64,000 nucleotides of DNA from Eleusine coracana subsp. coracana. Lineage: Eukaryota; Streptophyta; Magnoliopsida; Poales; Poaceae. Numbering within the stretch: the stretch's first letter is position 1; each line of letters opens with the position of its first letter. Shown here in pieces: positions 43,242 to 51,760 of the stretch. Location: positions 31,564,432 through 31,628,431 of the forward strand of contig CM064417.1 in NCBI GenBank assembly GCA_032690845.1. The letters are read 5' to 3'. The position numbers were made by a program, and so were the translations under genes. The notes below the pieces were generated by a model. That model did not search any database. It was given only the letters and a program-made list of their open reading frames with translations, and was not told where the DNA came from.

Positions 43242-44203
43242 TCAATCTCCCCCTTCATAACCAAGCAAGAAACCTTCATTAACTTTTGGAGCAAACTTAG
43301 AAGTCTTGGGTTTCTTGTTTAGCATAAAGCATTTGCTCCCAAAAACACGAAAGTAGGAAATATTAGGCTTGTTACCGGTTAGTAGCTCATATGATGTTTT
43401 CTTCAATAGTCGATGGAGATACAACCGGTTGGAGGCATGGCATGCGGTGTTGACGGCCTCGGCCCAAAAGCGGTCGGACGTCTTGTATTCATCAAGCATT
43501 GTTCTTGTCATCTCAATGAGCGTGCGGTTCTTTCTTTTGGCCACCCCATTTGTTGACGGGAGTAGGGTGCCGAAAATTTGTGCTTGATGCCTTCTTCATT
43601 GAGATACTCTTCAATTTGAGTGTTCTTGAATTTGATGCCGTTGTCACTCTTTATTTTCTTGACCTTGACTTCATATTCATTTTGTGCTCTTTTCATGAAC
43701 GTCTTGAGCACATCTTTTACTTCACCTTTATCATGCAAAAAGAATACCCACATGAAGCGAGAAAAGTCATCAACAATTACAAGACCATATTTGTTACCAC
43801 CAATACTTATGTAGGAGACAGGGCTGAAGAGGTCCATGTGCAACATCTCCAATGGCCTTGTGGTGGTCATCACATTCTTGGCGGGGTGTGATGCTCCAAC
43901 TTGCTTTCCCGCTTGGCATGCACTATAAATTTTATCCTTCTCAAAGCAAATGTCGGTTAGTCTTATGATGTGGCCGCCCTTTTGGAGTTTGTGAAGATTT
44001 CTCATACCAACATGGGCTAGCCTTCTATGCCACAACCATCCCATGTTGGACTTCGCTAATAAGCATGTACCAAGTCTAGCTTCATCCGTGGAGAAGTCCA
44101 TAACATAAATCTTTCCTTTAAGCACACCCTTAAAAGCAGCTGAGCCATCACTCCTGTTATAGACGGTCACACCACATTCGTTGAACAAACAATCATAGCC
44201 CAT
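43242..44203 (-). pseudogene. C3 integrase (frameshifted), ends at PPT
   Basis: 43508-44203: pre-integrase WLWHRRLAHVGMRNLHKL, zinc part, MDLFSPV (first Asp), VDDFSRFMWVFF, IKSDNGIKF (second Asp; usual SDNGTEF). 43242-43544 in another frame: AKRKNRTLIEMTRTML (catalytic Glu region lost at the shift), SYFRVFGSKCFML and EGFLLGYEGGD*. The stop codon overlaps the LTR TG. The deletion of RT-RNase H fuses integrase precisely to the polypurine tract. Confidence 0.87.
43245..43256 (-). other. C3 polypurine tract
   Basis: Minus-strand GAAGGGGGAGAT, directly before the LTR start TGAAGGTGC. Confidence 0.85.
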
Positions 44204-44212
44204 TTTACAAAA

Positions 44213-44470
44213 TTATGAAATGGACAAAAGATTGAAGTCAACGTGATCAACAAGCATAACCCTAGAGAGGGAATATGAAGGAGTGAGAGGGACTTTACCA
44301 TAACCTAGTACTTGTCCCGTTCCATTGTCACCAAATGTGATGTACTCATTTTTGTTATCACTTGGCTCGAATGACTTGAACATCTTTTTGTCTCCGGTCA
44401 TATGATTGGTGCATCCACAATCAATCACCCAACTTGATCCTCTGGAGACATAGTCCTACAAAACAAATTA
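44213..44470 (-). pseudogene. C3 protease
   Basis: Minus-strand WVIDCGCTNHMTGDKKMF: the copia catalytic DSGCSRHMTG with Ser changed to Cys and Arg lost. It continues ITFGDNGTGQVLGYGKV and NLLSIS, the usual end before the pre-integrase. It is cut from upstream sequence by a stop near 44455. Confidence 0.82.
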
Positions 44471-45719
44471 ATCTTTGTTTTTAGGTACCCAAATTTGCTT
44501 GGGTCCTTTTACGTTAGTCACAAGCACTTTGGACACTCACACACAAGCTTTTGGCCTCTTGTTGTGTGGCCCAACATATTTGGCAAACACACGTCCATGC
44601 ATGTTTCTCATGAGCACATATGAAGCATCAAAATCATGAAAGAGTGCACAAGTAGCATTAGGCATATTAGCATGAGAATAATTAACAAAAGAAAAATGAT
44701 TAATATTCTTGTTCTTGGCTTGCTTCTTTTGGTAAGATCCTTCCTTGGTGAAATTAAGGAATTCCTTCCCATTCTTATTCTCCTAAGAATTATGCTTGGC
44801 ACCCTCAACATAACCAATGCCATCCATGACATGTGGCATTCTAGTATATGAGTATGCACCTCATGCATACTTTGCCTTCTCATTATCAACAACATATTTC
44901 TCATGTTGTATTTTGCTTTCAAGAGCTTTTACTTGCTTGTTCAAATCATCAATCAATTTGATATTAGTAGCACAAGAATCAACATCAATATTATAGCATC
45001 TATCACATCCTTTGCTAGTGGAAGCTTGAGAGGAATTATTTGAGGAGGATGTGAAAGTTGAGAGAATCGTATATTGTTCTTCAAGAGACTTATGAGTCTT
45101 TTCCAAATCCTCATCCTTCTCTTGAAGTTCATCTTTAATGCTCTTAGCAATCTCATAAGTGTTCTCAATTTTAGTGAGAGACGTAGTTATCTCATAAGTG
45201 TTCTCAATTTTAGTGAGAGACATAGTTAAGTCATTATTTTTCTTTCTCTCTTCTTCTAGGAGCTTCTCTAGTTCAAGGTTTCTTTTCTTTTCAAGAACAA
45301 GCAAGTCTTCTTGTTTCTCAAGTAACTCCTCTTGCCTATCATTTTCTTCCTTTTGTTTTTCAAGTAATTCCATAAATTCAAGCATTTTAGGAAGTGAAGC
45401 ATTAACATCATCATCATCATCACTACTACTAGCATAAGAGGAACGCTTTTGTTTAGATTTTTGTTACCTTCGATCCTCTTGCCATGAGGCACTTGTGAGT
45501 GTTGTCGTCATCATCATCACTCAAGCTCCCAAATAGAGAAGTGATGGTGGGAGTGACGCCAATGGCAAGTGTAGCAATGCCTCCCTCATCCGAGTCAGAT
45601 TCGAAGGAGGAAGATGATGAAGAGGATGAATCATCGAAATTCCATTCTTGACCAATATGAGCTTCACCTCTTCTATGCTTCTTGTACTTCCTGTCTTTCT
45701 TTAGGTGCTTGTCTTTCCT
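44471..45719 (-). pseudogene. C3 gag-pol linker with coiled coil
   Basis: After a stop at 45717 the frame continues GEAHIGQEW, a Ser/Asp-rich run, and HKCLMARG. Then comes a long coiled coil (about 45385-44861), rich in Glu/Lys/Leu heptads. It contains an in-frame tandem duplication: SLTKIENTYEI occurs twice (about 45150-45225). Then CDRCYNIDVDSC. These are typical of SIRE/Maximus-type polyproteins as I know them. Several stops between 44470 and 44860. Confidence 0.75.
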
Positions 45720-46300
45720 TCATTCATCTTTGTTCTTCTTCTTTGGACATTCCGCAATGAAATGTCCTTCATCACCACATTCATAGCAAGTTCTTTTTGA
45801 CCTTCTTGCTTTGCCCTTGTCAAAGCTTTTCTTCTTGTAGCCATCTTTCTTGAGAAATGACTTGAATCTCCTCCCAAGCAAAGCCATCTCATCATCACTA
45901 TCTTCACTACTAGAATCAACCACTTTCTTTTTCTTCTCTTGTGTGGCTTTGAGTGCCACATCCTTTTTGTCACCGTTTGCTCCCTCAATTTGCTTGATCA
46001 AGGCATTTATCTTGTTGGCTTGATCATTTTGTTGCTTTTGGGAAAGAAGCTTTCCAAGCACTTCATCGGTGGAGAAGGTTTTGAAGTTGTCCTTCTCTCT
46101 AATGTTTGAGCAAATGTTGCTATCCCATGGTCTCAATACTTGTAGTAGTCTCTTGTTGATATCCAAGTTGGTCATTTTAGCTCCTAGTGCTCTTTTTTGA
46201 TTAACAATCCTCATGAGCCTATCATGAACTTCCTTTGGGCCTTCTCCCGGACCCATGATGAATAGGTTGAACTCATTTTGCAGTTCTTCGACCGGGTAAA
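45720..46300 (-). pseudogene. C3 gag (5' end deleted)
   Basis: Reads VEELQNEFNLFIMGPGEGPKEV, KMTNLDINKRLLQVLRPWD, and the zinc knuckle CYECGDEGHFIAEC (intact). It lacks the gag start: the frame is fused upstream to U5-like LTR sequence at about 46303, near a shared GGTCGA. Because of the fusion, an apparent 292-codon ORF reaches into the LTR (46598); that extension is not real gag. Confidence 0.83.
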
Positions 46301-46302
46301 TA

Positions 46303-47669
46303 TTAAAACTAGTGTAAGACAAGCTAGGAGCAAGTGAATATAAGCAAGGGAAAGCTGTAAAAATAAGGAGAGCAATTAGCAAGCAACCTACACAAGTTAA
46401 TTTAAGAAATACGAAGCAAACCCTAACTAGCAAGTTTATGAGCAAGAACAAGTAAATGAGAGACAAGTAATTAAAAGCACAAGTAAGGCACAAGATTTGT
46501 TCACCGAAGTTTAGCTCCACAAAAAAGCCTACATCTCCGTTGAGGGATCCACAAAGGATCGGGTCTCTTTCAACCCTAACCTCTCCAAGTGACCACAAAG
46601 ATCAAACTTGGTTTTTCACTAGAAACTCCACAAAGCAGGGGTCAATACAAACTTCCCGAGGCATCACCACACAAGTTGGGAGCTCTACGGACACCTCTAA
46701 CCGTCTAGGGGATGAATCCCCAAGAGTAACAAACACAATAGTCATCGACGGTGAGGATGAACCAAGTGCTCAAGAGGATGAAAGCTTAGAGTCGATGGAG
46801 CACTTCAATCTTCTCTCAATCCCTTCACAAATCAAGAGTGGAATCAAGGGAGGAGAGTTGTGGAGAGCAAAGTGAGCTTGAGAGTGTTTTTGAGTGGAAT
46901 GAGTGACCAACCGGCCAAAGGGCGAAGAGGGATTCTATTTATAGCCCAATGGGGAAAAGAGTCATTGGAGACCCAATTTCTGAGATCTGTATCGGACAAG
47001 TCCGATGGTCATCGGACATGTCCGATGAATCAAGGTGGCACAGAAACTGGAGTCCGACAATCTTGCCCGATGCCTCGGATAAGATGACCATCGGACAAGT
47101 CCGATAGCCATCGAACATGTCCGATGACACAGGAGGGGCAGAGGAACTAGAATCCGATGGACTTGTCCGATGGCTCGGACAAGTCTTGTCCATCAGACAA
47201 GTGCGATGGCCATCAGACAAGTCCGATGAAAATAGGGTGGCATGGGAACTGTACTCCGATGAAAGTGTCCGATGCGTCGGACTTTCCTCTGGTCATCGAA
47301 CAAGTCCGATGACCGTCAGACATGTCCGATGATCCAGAGTGACAGAGCTACCGGAGTCCGATGGACTTGTCCGATGGGGAATATTGCACTTAGTTCACCT
47401 CCGCTTCACACTTTTGTGTCCCTCTTAATAGTACGGCTTTTCCTATACTCAAGATTTAAAATAAAACTCCATGAACTTCATTCTTGAGCATATTTTGAAT
47501 TTCATCTTGAAGCACTTTGCCATCTTCTTTTCTCCCTTTTTGTTTCTATGCATTTAATCACCAAACTATATACCATAATCTACACACATGCTCATTAAAA
47601 GATTAGTCCATTCTTAATTATATTGACGCCAATCACCAAAATAAAATTAGGGGCCTAGATGCACCTTCA
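46303..47669 (-). repeat. C3 5' LTR, end truncated
   Basis: Homologous to 42214-43244 plus about 250 bp more in U3. The last 155 bp of the LTR and the PBS are missing. Palindrome pairs at 46992/47012, 47091/47111, 47193/47213 and 47296/47316, every one with starts exactly 20 bp apart. Confidence 0.87.
46992..47329. promoter_or_regulatory. C3 palindrome pairs in U3 (5' LTR)
   Basis: Four pairs of TCGGACAAGTCCGA-type sites (some with one or two changes), 20 bp apart within pairs. They lie upstream of the minus-strand TATA at 46935-46943, the nearest pair at 49-82 bp. Extra half-sites (TCCGATGGACTTGTCCGATG) at 47154 and 47357. Confidence 0.6.
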
Positions 47670-48097
47670 GGCGTGCAACAACATGGCCGGCGATGCGCGG
47701 CCTCCACGCCCATCGGCCCTCGACTCGCGTCAGCCCACGTCGCCTCCTCGCCTCATGCCAGTCTGCGCTACCGCCTTGATTCACGTTGGCCCAGCTTGCA
47801 CCGCACCTTGTCCCCAGCCCGCCCCCATCCCGTCGCCATGGACGGTGAATTGGCTACGGAGCTCGATTCGCACCTCCTCAATTTGCGCCATCGTGGTGGG
47901 CAGCCCGCTCTGCTCTGCTTCGGATCGACGAGGAAGAGGAGAAGAAGAAGGCGTATTGTCTGTTTACGTGTTTGACCATGTTTTTTTGGAGCTAGGGTGT
48001 TTGGCATGGCTCCACACCATAGTGGAGCAGATCTACACTAGAGTTTTGGAGTGGAGCTGCTCCACTGTGGAGCGGAGCCATGCCAAACACGCCCTTA

Positions 48098-49568
48098 GTG
48101 CTGGAGGCTCTCAGAGGGGTTCTGTCGGTTCAGATACACAGGAGATTCTCATGTTACTTCGTCGCCTTGTGCCCTCTTCATCACCAAGAGCTGTTGGTAT
48201 TGTGACTCAGTCTTCTGCACTCCCAGGATCTGTTGCTGCTTCTCAGTCTTCCACTGAGGGGTCTCGTTCCTCATCTACTCCAGGTACTTGTCCATGGATT
48301 CTTGACTCTGGTGCTTCCTTCCATATGACTCCATATCGCGCTTGTCTTTCTTCCATGGTTTCTCCACCAACTTCTTATTTTGTTCATACCGTTGATGGAT
48401 CCCCTCTTCTTGTTGTAGGACAGGGCACTCTTTTATCCGATTCTTTCTCTATTCCAAATGTTTCTTGTGTACCTGATCTAACCATGCAGCTTATGTCAGT
48501 TGGTCAACTTACTGATCATGACTGTCGTGTGATTCTTGACCCTGATTTTTGCTATGTTCAGGATCGTTGCACGGGTCAGGTAGTTAGTTCTGGCCCCCGG
48601 CGCCGTGATTCACAACGTCTTTGGGAGTTGGACTGGCTTCATCTTCCTTCCGTTGCATCTGCCGGTCTGGTTGGCTCCAGTTTTGCTGCATCATCGACCT
48701 TGTCTTTTGCTCAGTGGCATCATTGTTTAGGTCATATTTGTGGCTCTCAGTTGTCCACTATGATTCGTCGTGGTCTTTTAGGGTTTGTTTCAGGTCACGA
48801 GTCTTTAAATAAGTGTCAGGGATGTCAATTAGGAAAGCAGATATAGCTTCCCTACCATTCGAGTGAGTCTGTGTCTCAGCATCCTTTTGATCTTGTTCAT
48901 TCAGATGTATAGGGTCCAGCTCCATTTGTTTCTACAGGGGGGCATCACTATTATATACTTTTTATAGATGATTTTTCTTGTTACACATGGATTTATTTTA
49001 TGAAACACCTTAGTGAGGCTTTATTCATTTATAAGACTTTTACTGCTATGATTCGCACTCATTTTGACATGTCCATTCGTGTTTTTTATGCTGACTCTGT
49101 AGAAGAGTATCTTTCTGGAGCTCTTCGCCAGGTTCTTTCTGAGCACGACACTCTTGCTCAGTTTTCATGTCCTGGTGCTCATGCCTAGAATGGAGTCGCT
49201 GAGCGCAAGCATTGTCATCTTCTTGAGACTGCTCGTACTCTATTACTTGCTTCTTGTGTCCCTCCTTATTTTTGGGTTGAGGCTGTCTCTACTACCAACT
49301 ATTTGATTAATATTCAGCCTTCGTGAGCTCTTCGTGGAGGGCTTCCTTATGAGCGCCTTTTTCACCAGTTGCCATACTACTCCGGCCTTCGTCTGTTTGG
49401 CTATGTGTGTTATGTGCTTCCTGCCCCTCATGAGCGCACTAAGTTGACTGCCCAATCTGTTGAGTGTATCTTCTTAGGCTATAGTGTTGAGCATAAGGGA
49501 TATCGTTGTTGGGATTCTGCTGGTCGTCGGATGCGGGTTTCTCGGGATGTTGTTTTTGACGAGTGACG
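48098..49568 (+). pseudogene. C2 protease and integrase (broken)
   Basis: Continues C2 after the insertion. Ser-rich linker, protease CPWILDSGASFHMTP with an intact DSGA, pre-integrase QWHHCLGHICGSQLS, CQGCQLGKQ. Integrase follows: HSDV*GPAPFVS, FIDDFSCYTWIYFMK, YADSVEEYLS (second Asp; usual SDNG wording changed), NGVAERKHCHLLETARTLL (Glu). Then RLFGYVCYVL and FLGYSVEHKGYRCWD. Stops at about 48844, 48910, 49186, 49324 and 49564. Inactive. Confidence 0.87.
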
Positions 49569-51300
49569 TCCTTAATTTTCTCGTCCATCTTCAGATACCT
49601 CTCCTGCATCTTTAGTTGACCCACTTTCATTCTTGACTTTGCCTGATGCCTCTATTGTACACGCCCGGTGCCTTCTTCACTGGCACCGATACCTTTTCCC
49701 ATGGTACCGACATCTTCATGTGAGGTGCCTTCTTTACCGGTGTCTTCTTCTAGAGAGTCTTCTTCCGGTCCTCCTATGGACCCGGACTATTCTACGAAGC
49801 CACCAGTGACACAGGTCTATACTCGGCGGGTTCATTCATCCTCTGTTGAGCCCTCTTCTCCTGATGTGTCACTTTCACCTGATGAGCCATCTTTTATGAT
49901 GGACGCATCTCTGCCGGAGGATTCTTCGCCTGAGCAGTTTATCATGCGTGGAGATCGTACTCATCGACGTCCTGATTTTTATTCTCCTTCTGCCTATTCT
50001 ACTACGATTCTTTCTGAACCCACCACTTATCGTGACGTTGTTCTTCATCAAGAATGGCAGCACGCTATGGTTGAGGAGATTGCTGCTCTTGAGCGTACTG
50101 GTACGTGGGATCTTATTCCCCTTCTAGCACATGTTCGTCTTATTACTTGTAAGTGGATATATAAGGTGAGGACCCACTCTGACGGTTCTCTTGAGCACTA
50201 TAAGGCTCGTCTTGTGGCTCGCGGCTTTTAGCAGGAGTATGGTTGTGACTATGATGAGACCTTTGCGCTTGTAGCTCACATGACTACAGTTTGCACTCTT
50301 CTTGTTGTGGCCTCTGTTCGTGAGTGGTCCATCTCTCAGCTTGATGTTAAGAATGTCTTTCTTAATGGTGAGTTACGTGAGGAGGTGTATATGCGTCCAC
50401 CACCTGAGTAATTTGTTCCTGAGGGTATAGTTTGTCGTCTTCGTCGCTCACTATATGGCCTAAAGAAAGCTCCTCGTGCTTGGTTTCAGTGCTTTGCTTC
50501 TGTGGTCACTACTGCTGGTTTTTTTGCCAGTAATCATGATCCAGCACTTTTTGTTCACATATCTGCTTGTAGTCAGACTCTTCACCTTCTTTATGTTGAT
50601 GATATGATCATTACTGGAGATGATTCTGAATATATAGCTTTTGTGAAGGCGCCTCAGTGAGCAGTTTTTGATGTCTGATCTTGGCCCTCTTCATTACTTT
50701 CTTGGTATTGAGATTTCCTCTATATCTGAGGGGTTCTATTTGTCTCAAGAAAAGTACATTAGTGACCTTCTTGATCGTGGTTTTCTCACTGATCATCGCA
50801 CTGTTGAGACTCCTATGGAGCTTAATGTTCACCTTCGTGCCACTGATGGCAAGCTTCTCCCTGATCCTACTCGTTATAGTCATATTGTGGGGAGCCTTGT
50901 TTATCTTGGTGTTACTCGTCCTGATATCTCGCATGTTGTGCATATTCTGAGTCAGTTTGTTTCCGCTCCCACCCAGCTCCACTATACTCACTTGCTTCGA
51001 GTTCTGCGTTATCTTCGTGGGATGTTGCTTGAGGATTTTGGTGTTTTTGTTTCTATGCCGACTTCTCTTTTTTCTGACAGTACAGGTGCTATCAGTATGG
51101 CTCTTGATCCTGTGAAGCATGAACTTAGTAAGCATGTTGGTGTTGATGCTTTTTATATACGAGCACAGGTACAGGATGGCATTGTTTCTCCTCAGTATGT
51201 GCCTTCAGAGATTCAGTTGGCTGATTTGTTCACCAAGGCACAGACTAGAGCTAGACATAGGTTTTATCTCTCCAAACTCAGTGTTCTTGATCCACCCTAG
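49569..51300 (+). pseudogene. C2 reverse transcriptase and partial RNase H
   Basis: Ser/Pro-rich linker (49668-49960), then RT: WQHAMVEEIAALERTGTWDL, CKWIYKVRTHSDGSLEHYKARLVARGF, QLDVKNVFLNGELREEVYM, LYGLKKAPRAWF, catalytic LLYVDDMIITGDD (50595-50631), DLGPLHYFLGIEI, GSLVYLGVTRPDIS. Most of RNase H is deleted: LLEDFGVFVSM is followed at once by SDSTGAISMALDPVKHE, KHVGVDAFYIR and QLADLFTKAQTRARHRF. Stops at 50229 and 50410, with a frameshift near 50650. The last ORF ends at the PPT. Confidence 0.88.
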
Positions 51301-51304
51301 GTTT

Positions 51305-51313
51305 GAGAGGGGG
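51305..51313 (+). other. C2 polypurine tract
   Basis: GAGAGGGGG directly before the 3' LTR. Confidence 0.85.
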
Positions 51314-51442
51314 TGTTAGATGTATATGTATTCTTATAGTTTCTCCATTGTATAAGGGGTTTTATGCATATTTACCCACACCTGTATATGTATATATTTG
51401 GGCCTAGTGCCCTCATTATGAATACAAGTGCTATTCATAATA
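51314..51442 (+). repeat. C2 3' LTR
   Basis: 129 bp, same length as the 5' LTR, with a few mismatches. Followed by the TSD GTTTC (51443-51447). Confidence 0.9.
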
Positions 51443-51447
51443 GTTTC

Positions 51448-51745
51448 ATCTAGGTTGTTAAACTGCTCCAATGTTGTATGTTGTTCATTTAGGATTTCCT
51501 CCTGTTACTCTGTTTTCTTTCACTTTCTTGCTTTTTTATCGATTTGTGTGTGTTCTCTTTGCATCACATTGCTGGTATATATGGTTGCTGGTTGTTCCCA
51601 GCTTTGCATTTTTTTCACTATACAATATCGTGCATCACCTGTGCTTTTTTCTACTAATTTCCACATGCTCTACTAAATACGACATGTCACCCATTAGTGC
51701 TTGGTAGAAGCATCTCTGTTCCTAGCTGTTCATATCATGCATGAG
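51448..51745. other. Flank between C2 and the LINE
   Basis: T-rich; no gene seen. It holds ATTAGTGCTTGGTAGAAGCA plus 8 further bases (51693-51720), the same 28 bases as 53752-53779 beyond the LINE. Confidence 0.6.
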
Positions 51746-51760
51746 AGATAATTAGTGCTT
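51746..51760. repeat. TSD of the LINE, left copy
   Basis: AGATAATTAGTGCTT, repeated at 53747-53761 immediately after the poly-A. Confidence 0.85.

Larger units (their letters stand above)
42059..43244 (-). repeat. C3 3' LTR with palindrome cluster
   Basis: 1186 bp. Compared with the 5' LTR it lacks about 250 bp near the U3 start (between about 43186 and 43195). TCGGACAWGTCCGA palindromes occur at 42134, 42905, 42925, 43004, 43024 and 43106. A minus-strand TATA is at 42848-42856. Confidence 0.88.
42059..47669 (-). mobile_element. C3: SIRE-like copia element lacking RT-RNase H, minus strand
   Basis: 5611 bp. The right end is the LTR start (TGAAGGTGCATCTAGGC on the minus strand). The 3' LTR is 42059-43244, the truncated 5' LTR about 46303-47669. 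Minus-strand order: gag, coiled-coil segment, protease, integrase, then directly PPT and 3' LTR. RT and RNase H are absent. PBS and the start of gag are also lost. No TSD was found (AAAAG versus GCGTG). The family call rests on the long LTRs, the AHIGQEW...CLMARG wording and the LTR ends. Confidence 0.85.
41561..48094. mobile_element. PIF/Harbinger-like non-autonomous element
   Basis: Ends GGGGGTGTTTGGCATGGCTT (41561) and the complement of AGCCATGCCAAACACGCCC (48094), TSD TTA; both fit PIF/Harbinger. Without the nested C3 it is about 920 bp. Each end is itself a fold-back: 41564-41628 (GTGTTTGG...CCAAACAC) and 47997-48094 (GGTGTTTGGCATGGCTCC...GGAGCCATGCCAAACACGCC). The interior (41750-42058, 47670-47990) is GC-rich and codon-like, which may be captured host sequence. 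No transposase. Confidence 0.82.
39736..51442 (+). mobile_element. C2: Ty1/copia element with very short LTRs
   Basis: 129-bp LTRs at 39736-39864 and 51314-51442, PBS directly after the first, PPT directly before the second, 5-bp TSD. The body is about 5.2 kb once the Harbinger-like insertion (41561-48094) is removed. Domain order gag, protease, integrase, RT, RNase H. It has several stops and frameshifts, and RNase H is partly deleted. Confidence 0.93.

Noticed and set aside
45720..46598. 292-codon minus-strand ORF with a hydrophobic N-terminus, like a membrane protein
   Set aside because: The hydrophobic part is LTR sequence fused to gag by a deletion. Only 45720-46300 is gag.
42900..47370. 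The repeated palindromes in C3 looked like a CRISPR-type array
   Set aside because: The intervening sequences are not unique equal-length spacers. Both arrays lie in LTRs of a plant retrotransposon, and there are no cas genes.
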